Virus record (IMG/VR): IMGVR_UViG_3300029268_000129 | Location: 1 to 24,697 of that record | Source: a virus | Length of the DNA: 24,697 bases | Reading direction: 5' to 3' (one strand) | Shown here: positions 7,068 to 14,110 of the stretch, piece by piece | How the letters are laid out: each line of letters begins with the position of its first letter | Numbering within the stretch: position 1 is the first letter of the stretch | Translations under genes and position numbers: made by a program | Notes under the pieces: model-generated | The model's database searches: none | Told to the model about the DNA's origin: nothing | What the model saw: only the letters and a program-made list of their open reading frames with translations

Positions 7068-8479
7068 TAGTAGAGCATAATTCTGCGAACAACAGAACTA
7101 GTATTTAATACATAATATAACCAAGCAACACTACCAGTAGCGTCTAGTAATTTAATCCAAAGTTTATCTCCAATTACGGCGGTAGATTGAGTGTAAGTAT
7201 CAGAGAAGAAACCTTGAACATAATTACCAGGGATATTAAATTGGAATAATTTTCCAGTGGCGTTTTGCATTAAGTAAAGATTATCTTTGTAAACTGTCAT
7301 TGAAGAACCAGTTGTAAAAGTATCCGTTATTCCAGTAGTAACAGTTTCCCATGTATTTCCAGGAATGTTATATCTAGTTAAAGTTGAAGTTGCAGCACCT
7401 CTTGGAGAATAAATCCACTTTCCATCTTGAATAGTATTTTCTGTTCCCCAACAAGTATTTCCTGTCACTCCTACCCAATTTGCTAACATTGCAGTTGTTG
7501 GAGTACCAACACGAGCTGCTACTGGTGAAACAGTTGCCCAAGTATTAGTAGAAATTGTGTAAGTATACATTGTAACTGCACCATTACCCATCAAATATAT
7601 TCTGTCTTCATTACCCTCAATAGAATACTGCGAAGTGTTATCTATAGTTGCTCCCGTAGCGAAAGTTAAACTTGTCGCATCGCTGTCAGTAATAACCCTA
7701 ACTTGACCTTTTCCTGTACCCGCTGTAATTCGGACTTGATAACCAATCCATTGATCTACCGTCCATGCCTTAGCACTATTTACTAACGTAGTAGCACTAC
7801 CACTTGTAGCTGTCCCTGTGGCAAAAATATCAAAACGTGTATAAGGTAAAACCATTTGGCCTGATGTTGCCCAAGCTGCTGGAAGTCCAGAAGTAGCTAA
7901 ACCAGCTTGCCAAGTCATAGTACAAATATCAAAAACTTTCCAAACATTAGCAGCCAAAGCAGTATAAGCATTTAAAACAAAAAATCTACCAGTATTTAAT
8001 TTAAAGGTATCATTATTAGCAACACTAGTAACAGTTGTGTCTAGTGTTAACGTAGCGGTTGTGCCAGAAATACAAAAACCAGTAACATTACATCTAGTAC
8101 CGATGTTAGCAGCTGTCCCTGATAAAAATTCAATTACTGAACCAACACAAATTCCCGTCATTGGGAATGCTGCCATATTAACTGTGACCGTAGTAGTAGA
8201 ACCACCATTAGCAGTGTAATTTATTGACCAAGGATGAGCTACACCCGTTGCTCCAACAGCGAATGTTCCTGCCAAAGCACCTGATGGAATTAAAGTATAA
8301 CCATCGTCATCATGGTTATATAAATACATTGCTGTTGCCGAAGTTACCCATAAGGCATAAGTTTTAGCTCCTGAAATTGGAGCAATCATAAAAAGTCCTG
8401 CTGCCGAAGCAACTGGAACTGGACATAGTGTTTGAGCTTCTTTTTTGTGTAGTAAAACTACGTTATTTTGTGCTGTCAT
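7067..8479 (-). CDS. 470-aa kelch-like beta-propeller tail protein
   Basis: The product has no signal peptide. The N-terminal third is Thr/Ala/Gly-rich beta sequence. Around residues 215-290 there is a module with ATSGSATTLVNSAKAW, GYQVRITAGTGKGQVRVI and SQYSIEG, which recurs in phage tail proteins. The C-terminal half has kelch-type repeat units: YTYTISTNTWATVSP, LTRYNIPGNTWETV and LFQFNIPGN, each a 'name of quantity, then NTW' strand pair typical of propeller blades. Kelch-type propeller proteins after the adaptor gene are usual in podovirus-like metagenomic phages and may form the tail nozzle or hub. The exact role is inferred from position. The start lies one base beyond the upstream stop, without a clear Shine-Dalgarno sequence. 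Confidence 0.7.
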   Translation of the reverse strand: MTAQNNVVLLHKKEAQTLCPVPVASAAGLFMIAPISGAKTYALWVTSATAMYLYNHDDDGYTLIPSGALAGTFAVGATGVAHPWSINYTANGGSTTTVTVNMAAFPMTGICVGSVIEFLSGTAANIGTRCNVTGFCISGTTATLTLDTTVTSVANNDTFKLNTGRFFVLNAYTALAANVWKVFDICTMTWQAGLATSGLPAAWATSGQMVLPYTRFDIFATGTATSGSATTLVNSAKAWTVDQWIGYQVRITAGTGKGQVRVITDSDATSLTFATGATIDNTSQYSIEGNEDRIYLMGNGAVTMYTYTISTNTWATVSPVAARVGTPTTAMLANWVGVTGNTCWGTENTIQDGKWIYSPRGAATSTLTRYNIPGNTWETVTTGITDTFTTGSSMTVYKDNLYLMQNATGKLFQFNIPGNYVQGFFSDTYTQSTAVIGDKLWIKLLDATGSVAWLYYVLNTSSVVRRIMLY

Positions 8480-8480
8480 T

Positions 8481-8888
8481 TTAAATTAAAGAGATATTCT
8501 CTTGATTTGCTAATATATAAGTCATATTTGCGATATTAGGGACTATTTGTATGGCTGGATTGCCTCCTAAGTTTGTTATACCGGTAACGGTAGTAACCGT
8601 AGTAACTACCCCAGATAATAAAGTAACTCTTAAATCAGCAGCAGTTCCAATTACTGACCTAATAGCTGAAATAGCGTTATTGAGTTGAGTTAGAGTTTCT
8701 TCAGTAGAAAAATCTACATTAGTATTAGTTTGATCAACTATCTGTGTCTTTTGTGAACCATCAATTTGATTAGAGGAAGTGGCTAATGAACTTTTGTCAA
8801 TTAAAATTTCTCCACTAGAATTGACTCTAGCTTTTTTTTCATAATTTGTTCCTTGTTCAAGAAAACAAGGGTTTAATTCACCACTCAT
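8481..8888 (-). CDS. 135-aa tail-associated protein
   Basis: The N-terminal 30 residues include a Gly/Asn-rich beginning (MSGELNPCFLEQG) and RVNSSGEILID. A helical segment (STEETLTQLNNAISAIRSVIG) is followed by LRVTLLSGVVTTVTTVTGITNLGG, a Val/Thr-repeat pattern that I recall from many small phage tail and fibre proteins, and a hydrophobic C-terminus. There is no transmembrane segment with flanking charges. It sits between the adaptor and the kelch-like protein with gaps of only a few bases, so all three are likely to be made from one mRNA. It may be a tail-tip or fibre-attachment subunit. No firmer family assignment is possible by eye. Confidence 0.55.
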   Translation of the reverse strand: MSGELNPCFLEQGTNYEKKARVNSSGEILIDKSSLATSSNQIDGSQKTQIVDQTNTNVDFSTEETLTQLNNAISAIRSVIGTAADLRVTLLSGVVTTVTTVTGITNLGGNPAIQIVPNIANMTYILANQENISLI

Positions 8889-8890
8889 AA

Positions 8891-9514
8891 TTATCCAATT
8901 AAATCAATAAATCGTGGTTTAGGAACAAACCTAACCGCTGAAAGAATTTCTTTATATTCTGTTTTTATATCCCTAATCCAAGATTGAACTTGCTGCATGG
9001 AGATACCATCAGGTTTAGCATTATAATCCCAATTTTTAAGATCAACAAAATATCCCATTAATTTTGAATAAGCTCTTAATACAGTACCTAAAACTAAAAC
9101 TTCAATTTTAGCATCTGGGATATCTAAGGCTTGACCTTCTGTAAGATCAGCAATTGGAGTAAATGATTTTTTAATTGAAAGTCTTAATGGATAAACTGCA
9201 ATAGTTCTTTGAGGTAAATAAAGATTTCCAGCAAAAGTATCCCAACCTTTAATTTCATTGTAATCATCTTCATTAGTTGAGTTTAAATCATTTATTTCTA
9301 CTTTTTCAACTTTAATAGTTCCAGTAGGTAATGGATATGTTCTTTTATCAACAACAGTATTTGATTCCCAAACCTCTTCTTTATAAACATTCTTAGCAGG
9401 AAGAGTTCTTAATTCTTCATCAGCAAAATCATCTAACTGAGTATCTGTCCAAAGATCAGCAGTAGATTCATCTAATTTTTCTCTAATAAGAGTTCTAAAA
9501 GCACTTTTAATCAT
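8891..9514 (-). CDS. Head-tail adaptor (phage SU10-type adaptor family)
   Basis: The 207-residue product begins MIKSAFRTLIREKLDES, then LWTDTQLDDFADEELRTLP, the N-terminal pattern (Arg-rich helix, W-[ST]-D-x-[EQ]-[IL]-x-x-[FW]-x-[DN]-E) that I associate with the SU10-type phage adaptor family. The middle is a beta region (YPLPTGTIKVEKVEIND), and the C-terminal half is helical with a motif around IPDAKIEVLVLGTVLRAYSKL. In podoviruses this protein forms the ring joining portal to nozzle. It starts the tail block after a perfect copy of the 19-bp element 26 bp upstream and has no Shine-Dalgarno sequence. The family assignment is from memory of its N-terminal motif and its position. Confidence 0.75.
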   Translation of the reverse strand: MIKSAFRTLIREKLDESTADLWTDTQLDDFADEELRTLPAKNVYKEEVWESNTVVDKRTYPLPTGTIKVEKVEINDLNSTNEDDYNEIKGWDTFAGNLYLPQRTIAVYPLRLSIKKSFTPIADLTEGQALDIPDAKIEVLVLGTVLRAYSKLMGYFVDLKNWDYNAKPDGISMQQVQSWIRDIKTEYKEILSAVRFVPKPRFIDLIG

Positions 9515-9540
9515 ATCTTGATTTTATTTAAGATAGACTT

Positions 9541-9559
9541 TAAAAGTATTAGATAATTA
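9541..9559 (-). promoter_or_regulatory. 19-bp element, copy 5 (candidate phage promoter)
   Basis: Exact copy of TAATTATCTAATACTTTTA. Its first three bases form the TAA stop of the methyltransferase gene (9557-9559), and it ends 26 bp before the adaptor ATG at 9514, separating the glycan cassette from the tail block. Confidence 0.65.
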
Positions 9560-10198
9560 AATTGGTTGTGGATAAGGCTTCCTAGTGGCTATTATCGTGA
9601 TGTTTTTACCATCATTATGGGGTTGAACTTCAACTGCAAAGAAACCTACATATCTTAAAAGATATTCAATAGTTTGTGAAGAATAAGCATTAATATATCT
9701 AGGATCAACTTTCCATTTTCTAACTTCTGATTCATTATCAGGATTTGGAATTTGTAGAATTAAAATTCCACCTCTTTTAAGTTGTAATCTAGCTAATCTA
9801 AAAAATTCATATATGTAACCAATATACATATATTGTAGGTTATGGATGCAAGTAATGGCTTTATAGGTTGTTCTAACATAACTTAATCTTTCTATAGCTG
9901 ACATCCACATAGTTGATAATCTTTTTTTACTACAAATTTCAAGATGAAGTCTTATTTCATCAATACCATAACTTTTTTTCTTAGGAAGAATAGTTTTAAA
10001 AATTTCCAACATTTCCCCTCTACCACAACCTATATCTAAAAATACTCCATACCTAACTTCTTTTTTTACTCGTTCTAAATCAGGAATATAGCGTTCAATA
10101 TTTCTTTTAAAAGTTTCTTCACTACCAATTATTGAATTTCTTATTTCAAAAAGAATTTGATCTGGGAGAGTATTAATGACATTAAAGTTCTCTATCAT
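9557..10198 (-). CDS. Class I SAM-dependent methyltransferase
   Basis: From ATG at 10198 (213 aa), motif I FLDIGCGRGEM lies at residues 53-63, followed by an acidic post-I residue (GID, Asp80), and a late strand GGILILQIPNP. This is the Rossmann-type fold of small-molecule methyltransferases. The open frame extends upstream to an ATG at 10243, but that would place 62 bases inside the zinc-protein gene, so the internal Met is preferred; no Shine-Dalgarno sequence distinguishes them. Its place at the end of three glycosyltransferase genes suggests O-methylation of a sugar or of a glycan precursor rather than DNA methylation; no DNA-methylase DPPY-type motif is visible. The substrate is unknown. 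Confidence 0.8.
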   Translation of the reverse strand: MIENFNVINTLPDQILFEIRNSIIGSEETFKRNIERYIPDLERVKKEVRYGVFLDIGCGRGEMLEIFKTILPKKKSYGIDEIRLHLEICSKKRLSTMWMSAIERLSYVRTTYKAITCIHNLQYMYIGYIYEFFRLARLQLKRGGILILQIPNPDNESEVRKWKVDPRYINAYSSQTIEYLLRYVGFFAVEVQPHNDGKNITIIATRKPYPQPI

Positions 10199-10373
10199 CT
10201 GGGTAAAAGAATATTTTCTTTTTAACTCGTAAACCAGTACCATGGCATAAATGACAGGGAATATTTTTTACTTCTTGATCTGGACCATTAGTAATATAAA
10301 AGGCTGATTTACCATTGCCACCACAAAAATCACACTTAATAAAATTCTCCACTATTTTTCTTACTCTTTTCAT
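10182..10373 (-). CDS. 63-aa DnaJ-type CxxCxGxG zinc protein
   Basis: Two CxxCxGxG motifs are visible: CDFCGGNG from Cys14 and CHLCHGTG from Cys40, separated by 22 residues including a short hydrophobic strand. Together these four cysteines can bind one zinc in the manner of DnaJ zinc-finger modules, which usually recognise polypeptides or RNA. There is no J domain. The start ATG overlaps the stop of the preceding glycosyltransferase (ATGA), so expression is coupled to the glycan cassette. Similar isolated zinc modules are known from phages and plasmids as small proteins without an assigned role. A role in glycosyltransferase stability or in folding of a target protein would be guesswork. Confidence 0.75.
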   Translation of the reverse strand: MKRVRKIVENFIKCDFCGGNGKSAFYITNGPDQEVKNIPCHLCHGTGLRVKKKIFFYPDDREL

Positions 10374-11077
10374 ATCCTTAAATTAAAATTACTAATGTTT
10401 GAAAGATTAAAAGAATCGTGATTTTTATCTACATATTGTTTCAATTCATTCCAAAATTCTGGAGTGGTATAAGTTCCTACTTCACCTATATTAGTTACTC
10501 TACTAACAACAGGATAAACTTCTTTTAAATTTTTTCCATTAATATAATTTCTTTGAATTTGAGTATCCCAAGAAACATTAGTGTCATTATTAAAATTAAT
10601 TGAATTCCATCTATCTTTCCAAGTAGCCCAACCCCAGCAATTAAAAGCTGGTCTTGTTTTACAAATATCATTAAAATCAGAAAAATCAGCAAAATCATCT
10701 TTATCATTAAACCATCCACTTAGATTAAAAATATCTTTATTATCTTTAAATTCTTTGTTTCCCCATAAAATAAAATTAAGAAAATCACTTGATGGAACAA
10801 CATCTTCTTCAAGAATACAAACAAAATCATAATCATTAAAAGCATCATTTATAGCAGTTATGGTATTTTTATTGCATCCAAATTTTTCTGGTCTTATGGT
10901 TCTTTTGATTTCAATAAAATCAACATTAGAAAACAATTTTTGATTTTCTTCACATCCAGGTTCTTCGGCTGTTAATAAAATGAATTTATCTAAATTATCA
11001 TTTTTACTTAATCCTTCTAACACTTTCTTTAAATATTCAGGTCGGTTATGAGAAGTCATTACAATTGGAATTTTCAT
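10370..11077 (-). CDS. GT-A-type glycosyltransferase (GT2/GNT-I-like)
   Basis: The 235-residue product begins MKIPIVMTSHNRPEYLKKVL, the nucleotide-binding first strand of GT-A enzymes with the SHNRP segment at residues 9-13. An acidic metal-binding triplet EED is at residues 90-92 (FVCILEEDVVPSSDFL), like the EDD of the GNT-I group. A conserved-looking WGWATWKDRW at 148-157 is typical of small bacterial and viral sugar transferases. The C-terminal region is Asn-rich and less defined. There is no membrane segment, so it is cytoplasmic. ATG overlaps the stop of the upstream glycosyltransferase (ATGA). The sugar donor and acceptor cannot be told from sequence. The family class is fairly sure; the specificity is not. 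Confidence 0.8.
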   Translation of the reverse strand: MKIPIVMTSHNRPEYLKKVLEGLSKNDNLDKFILLTAEEPGCEENQKLFSNVDFIEIKRTIRPEKFGCNKNTITAINDAFNDYDFVCILEEDVVPSSDFLNFILWGNKEFKDNKDIFNLSGWFNDKDDFADFSDFNDICKTRPAFNCWGWATWKDRWNSINFNNDTNVSWDTQIQRNYINGKNLKEVYPVVSRVTNIGEVGTYTTPEFWNELKQYVDKNHDSFNLSNISNFNLRI

Positions 11078-11769
11078 ATTTTATCTAACCAACTTTTAAC
11101 TTCACCTGAAAAATTATGATCTCTGTAATTAATCTTCTCTATATTACCACCAGCCCAATGAAGCATTTTTACTTTTCTCCCTTGACACCAAAGCCTATCG
11201 TCTTTAACTATTATTTGTTCCCAACGATCTAAAATTGAAACTCCCCAAAAAGGATTATTAATATCTTCATCTAAAACTAAAACATTAAAACCACCATAAA
11301 AAGCACATTGGTTCATTAAATCTTGTTCAACTAAATTATTATATGACCAATACATTTTAGACATTTCTTTCCATAGAGTTACAAACCTCTCACTCTTAAT
11401 TGCGTGAAACCCTGCATTCATATATTTATGTTCTGGAATACTACCAGTAACAGAATGATACCAACCACAATTATTTTGGGCAGCTGCTATGTCATAATCC
11501 AATTCTAAAAGTTCATATAAATTATCAGTAATTATAATATCAACATCTAAATGAATTATTGTTTTATATTCTTTAATTAATTTATCTGCAAAATAAGGGA
11601 ACCAAGTTCCGCTAGGAAAACCATTATTAGCAGCTTCTTGAATATCTTCGTCCCCAAAAACAATTAACTCATCATTTGGATGAAATTTTTTAAATGACCT
11701 ATTCATTAAGTCAAAATATCTTCTATATTGGCTACTACAAACTGTCCAAAAACAATAATCTTTTTTCAT
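11074..11769 (-). CDS. GT8-like glycosyltransferase (GT-A fold, DxD)
   Basis: From the ATG at 11769, which overlaps the upstream TGA (ATGA), the product has 231 residues. The frame is open upstream to 11820, but the overlap geometry and the typical N-terminus (MKKDYCFWTVCSSQYRRYFD) favour this start. A DVD metal-binding motif lies at 75-77 (IIHLDVDIII), MNAG at 117-120, EQD at 148-150 and a late His in KMLHWAGG at 201-208, the order seen in GT8-type enzymes (glycogenin and LPS galactosyltransferase group), where the last His helps hold the metal. No membrane segment is seen. It presumably transfers one sugar from a nucleotide-sugar to a glycan built by this cassette. Confidence 0.8.
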   Translation of the reverse strand: MKKDYCFWTVCSSQYRRYFDLMNRSFKKFHPNDELIVFGDEDIQEAANNGFPSGTWFPYFADKLIKEYKTIIHLDVDIIITDNLYELLELDYDIAAAQNNCGWYHSVTGSIPEHKYMNAGFHAIKSERFVTLWKEMSKMYWSYNNLVEQDLMNQCAFYGGFNVLVLDEDINNPFWGVSILDRWEQIIVKDDRLWCQGRKVKMLHWAGGNIEKINYRDHNFSGEVKSWLDKI

Positions 11770-12848
11770 AAAGTTTTTATAATATCTAACATATCTTTTG
11801 CACAACATTCCCATGTCCATTTTTTGTGCATTTCTTTTGATGCTAATTTTCCCTTGGCAAAAGCCTCTTCTTTATTTTCGTAAACATGTCTCATCCAATA
11901 CATAATCTCTGCCACATCAAGCCTAGCCATAAAACCAGGTTGTTCAGGTCGGTTATCAGGGTAATCTATTGCCACAGGGGCGATTGGATAGTTAAATTTA
12001 GGGTCACAAACCTCAGCCAATCCTTGATAGTCAGTAAGGATACATGGTGCTCCAGTTGCCATCGCTTCGCGTGCAGGTAAACCACTCCCCTCCCCTCTCG
12101 TAGTAAACATGAAACAATCGGTTAATTGATACATTTTGACCATCTCTGAGTTAGTAAAAGTCTTTTCAATTATTTTAATTCTTGGATCATTTGGAATTTG
12201 ATAACCAAAATGAGGACAACTATTTTTTAATAAAAGTTCTACTGGTTCTTCGGGGGAGAACTCAGAAGTAAAGGCTCTAACTACATCATCCCAGTTTTTT
12301 CTAGCATCTAAAAATCCAGCTAATGTAAAAGTAAAAATTGGTTTGTTAATATCTCTTTGAAAAAATTTATATTGCTTTGGGTTAAAACCTTGACGAACTA
12401 AAGAGATTGGAACCGTAACTCCACAGTCCTTAAACGATTGTAAATTGAGAGGGTTTGGAACAAAAATATGATCCATTTCATTGCACAACTTTACCCAATT
12501 TTCTCCAATTTTAGTGTTCTCAATCATAGTAAAACCAATGCGATATTTTGAAGTATTGTGTTTGAATAAATCTGGAGTTGATTTTATAATTCCAATTCTT
12601 TCTTTCTTAAATTTTCTTTTCTGCATTTCCTTTAAACGATTCGGTAATTGATCCCATAAATAAGGATCCTGTTCTCTTGTCCTTCTCTCCCAACCAATAG
12701 ATACTCCACCATCAGTTAATTTATCAAGAGCACATGCCCATTCAATATTTGCCCTACCATAGCCACTAGCGAACATAAACCACCCATACCAATTTATTTT
12801 AATATCTTTATAAGGATTATTTGAATGGATCATAAGTATTTTGAACAT
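11766..12848 (-). CDS. GT-B glycosyltransferase (GT4-like)
   Basis: From ATG at 12848 the product has 360 residues. A good Shine-Dalgarno AGAGG sits five bases upstream (12854-12858), deciding this start over the more distal ATG at 12872, which would overlap the previous gene by 56 bases. The N-terminal half has the GT-B acceptor-side pattern (ILMIHSNNPY, then FTMIENTKIGENWVKLCNEMDHIFVP at about 106-131). The C-terminal half carries the donor-site EX7E pattern GEGSGLPAREAMATG at 252-266, with Glu253 and Glu261, as in GT4 retaining enzymes. It opens the three-transferase series. The donor sugar is unknown. It is probably the enzyme that starts or extends the glycan. Confidence 0.85.
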   Translation of the reverse strand: MFKILMIHSNNPYKDIKINWYGWFMFASGYGRANIEWACALDKLTDGGVSIGWERRTREQDPYLWDQLPNRLKEMQKRKFKKERIGIIKSTPDLFKHNTSKYRIGFTMIENTKIGENWVKLCNEMDHIFVPNPLNLQSFKDCGVTVPISLVRQGFNPKQYKFFQRDINKPIFTFTLAGFLDARKNWDDVVRAFTSEFSPEEPVELLLKNSCPHFGYQIPNDPRIKIIEKTFTNSEMVKMYQLTDCFMFTTRGEGSGLPAREAMATGAPCILTDYQGLAEVCDPKFNYPIAPVAIDYPDNRPEQPGFMARLDVAEIMYWMRHVYENKEEAFAKGKLASKEMHKKWTWECCAKDMLDIIKTL

Positions 12849-13056
12849 AAAAACCTCTAACTTTATTAACATCTCTTAAAATCATCCATGCTTCTCTGGA
12901 AATTTCCACTTCTTCATTTAATGGATAAAAATAATTATTATCACCGACCCCAACAAATACTCCTTTATCACAATTACCTTGTATAAATGTAACTTTAAAT
13001 GGATGACAACATTCCTCTAATTCTAAAACTTTCTTATTAGACCTCATTCTTTCCAT
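12817..13056 (-). CDS. 79-aa small protein, first gene of the accessory operon
   Basis: The open frame reaches an ATG at 13110, but that ATG lies within the terminator hairpin and upstream of the promoter at 13062-13089, so ATG at 13056 (MERMRSNKK) is preferred; ATG at 13047 is an alternative. This gives 79 aa with a compact beta pattern: FKVTFIQGN, FVGVGDNNYFYPLNEEVEIS, then AWMILRDVN and RGFYVQNTYDPF. Small proteins with a 'v.v.g..y.i..g..v.v....a.iL.d' layout are often found next to phage capsid genes, and this might be such a head-associated or internal structural protein. That comparison is from memory and weak. The gene overlaps the start of the GT4-like gene by 32 bases. Confidence 0.6.
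   Translation of the reverse strand: MERMRSNKKVLELEECCHPFKVTFIQGNCDKGVFVGVGDNNYFYPLNEEVEISREAWMILRDVNKVRGFYVQNTYDPFK
12854..12858 (-). promoter_or_regulatory. Shine-Dalgarno AGAGG of the GT4-like gene
   Basis: AGAGG lies five bases before ATG at 12848 on the minus strand, one of few clear ribosome-binding sites in the window; it decides the start of the first glycosyltransferase. Confidence 0.65.
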
Positions 13057-13061
13057 AATTA

Positions 13062-13089
13062 AATTTACAACAATCAAAAATATTGTCAA
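13062..13089 (-). promoter_or_regulatory. TTGACA-type promoter of the accessory (glycan) operon
   Basis: On the minus strand a perfect TTGACA (13084-13089) is followed after 16 bp by TAAATT (13062-13067, four of six matches to TATAAT, preceded by TG). It lies just after the GC-rich terminator. The ATG at 13056 begins five bases after the -10 hexamer, so transcription would start at or next to the ATG, giving a leaderless mRNA. Confidence 0.5.
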
Positions 13090-13098
13090 GTCCAATAA

Positions 13099-13124
13099 AA
13101 AAGCCCCCATTTCTGGGGGCTTTT
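13099..13124 (-). terminator. Intrinsic terminator after the major capsid gene
   Basis: A perfect 11-bp inverted repeat (AAAAGCCCCCA with TGGGGGCTTTT) encloses a four-base loop, and T residues follow on the minus strand (TTTTTTATT). It lies 15 bases after the capsid stop at 13140 and could also act on plus-strand transcripts because the repeat is symmetrical. It is the strongest hairpin I see in the window and marks the end of the packaging/head operon. Confidence 0.9.
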
Positions 13125-13139
13125 ATCTAATTTAATCTA

Positions 13140-14093
13140 TTAGACATAGCTAGCATCTCTAGCAGATTCAATTCTCACCATAGCCAAATCTTCAAGGATA
13201 ACAGCTTTCATAGCAGCTTTCCAAGTTAATTTATGCTTGTTTTTCCATTCATCACCATGACCACCTGGTGCGGTATAGATAATGTCAAAGTCAGAGAACA
13301 TAATTTTGGAGACACCGTAAGCACCTTCACCAAAAACTAAGGTTTGATCAACAGTAGCGACACTAGAAGCAGATCCAGCTAAGCTAACAGTTGGGGCATA
13401 TTGAGACATCCAGAAATCAACACCACCAAGAGTACCGATTCGTCCAGCAAATAAGTCCTGTGCTCGGCTATGTTCAACCAAATCTCTGAAGGTAGAATCC
13501 ATCAAAAGAGTCAATTGAGTAATAGGGGAGATAACAGCACAATATTTACCGAATTTAGCAACTGGTTGAGCTCCATTAGTTTGGAGTTTAGCAGCAGCTC
13601 GGAAAATATCTTTCATAGTAATAACGTGAGTAGACAATAAATCTTGACGTGCAACTATATTAGTACCAGAATAAATTACTTGAGTACCAGTAATTAACAC
13701 AGTTCGGATTCTTTTATCAATAGCTTCAGCAGCTTGAACTGACAAATTCTTTCTCATGTTTTTAGGAATATCAGACCATGAAGTATATTCACGAGCAGAG
13801 TTCCATTCAACACCATTACCAAAAAGGTAATCAGGAGTACAAGTAATTGGAGCAGTAGAGATAGAATCAGGAGTCCAGGTTGGGGAATCTCCAGTTACAT
13901 TGGCGGTATAGCCAGTGTCACTATCAAATTTTGTAAATTTAATCCAGCTAAAAGAATTACCTTCAGAACGAGGCATTTCATCTTCTTGACCAAATTTGTT
14001 AAAAACTAAGTTATATTCCATTATAGGAAGAGCTTCCTTCATATAGTGGGCTTTATTTAACCCAGTTGTATTGCTTATATTAGCAGCAGCCAT
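13140..14093 (-). CDS. Major capsid protein, N4-gp56 family
   Basis: The 317-residue product begins MAAANISNTTGLNKAHYMKE and has the layout of N4-gp56-type HK97-fold capsid proteins: an early segment with YNLVFNKFGQEDEMPR, then a beta region matching the 'G-x-S-F-x-W-x-K-F' type strand, P-domain-like YLFGNGVEWNSAREYTSW, a helix with AEAIDKRIRTVLITGTQVIYSG around residues 125-150, and a C-terminal Trp/Lys region (WKNKHKLTWKAAMKAV). The size is normal for this family. It sits between the scaffold-like gene and the terminator. No Shine-Dalgarno sequence precedes the ATG. The lack of an N-terminal prohead-type extension fits use of a separate scaffold. Family membership is from recognisable motifs, so fairly sure. 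Confidence 0.85.
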   Translation of the reverse strand: MAAANISNTTGLNKAHYMKEALPIMEYNLVFNKFGQEDEMPRSEGNSFSWIKFTKFDSDTGYTANVTGDSPTWTPDSISTAPITCTPDYLFGNGVEWNSAREYTSWSDIPKNMRKNLSVQAAEAIDKRIRTVLITGTQVIYSGTNIVARQDLLSTHVITMKDIFRAAAKLQTNGAQPVAKFGKYCAVISPITQLTLLMDSTFRDLVEHSRAQDLFAGRIGTLGGVDFWMSQYAPTVSLAGSASSVATVDQTLVFGEGAYGVSKIMFSDFDIIYTAPGGHGDEWKNKHKLTWKAAMKAVILEDLAMVRIESARDASYV

Positions 14094-14110
14094 ATTTTTT
14101 AAATTTTAAA

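Noticed and set aside
7210-7230. Partial matches to the element core (TCTGATACTTA) within the kelch-like gene
   Set aside because: They lack the TTAT left part and are not followed by a gene start at the usual spacing.
1417-9559. T7-like promoter because the element contains TAATAC
   Set aside because: The rest of the T7-class consensus (CGACTCACTATAG) is absent, and no single-subunit RNA polymerase gene lies in the window; the six-base match alone is not informative.
13057-13110. Upstream extension of the 79-aa gene to ATG at 13110
   Set aside because: This ATG is inside the terminator hairpin and ahead of the promoter; the extra 18 residues are hydrophobic translation of the hairpin and promoter.
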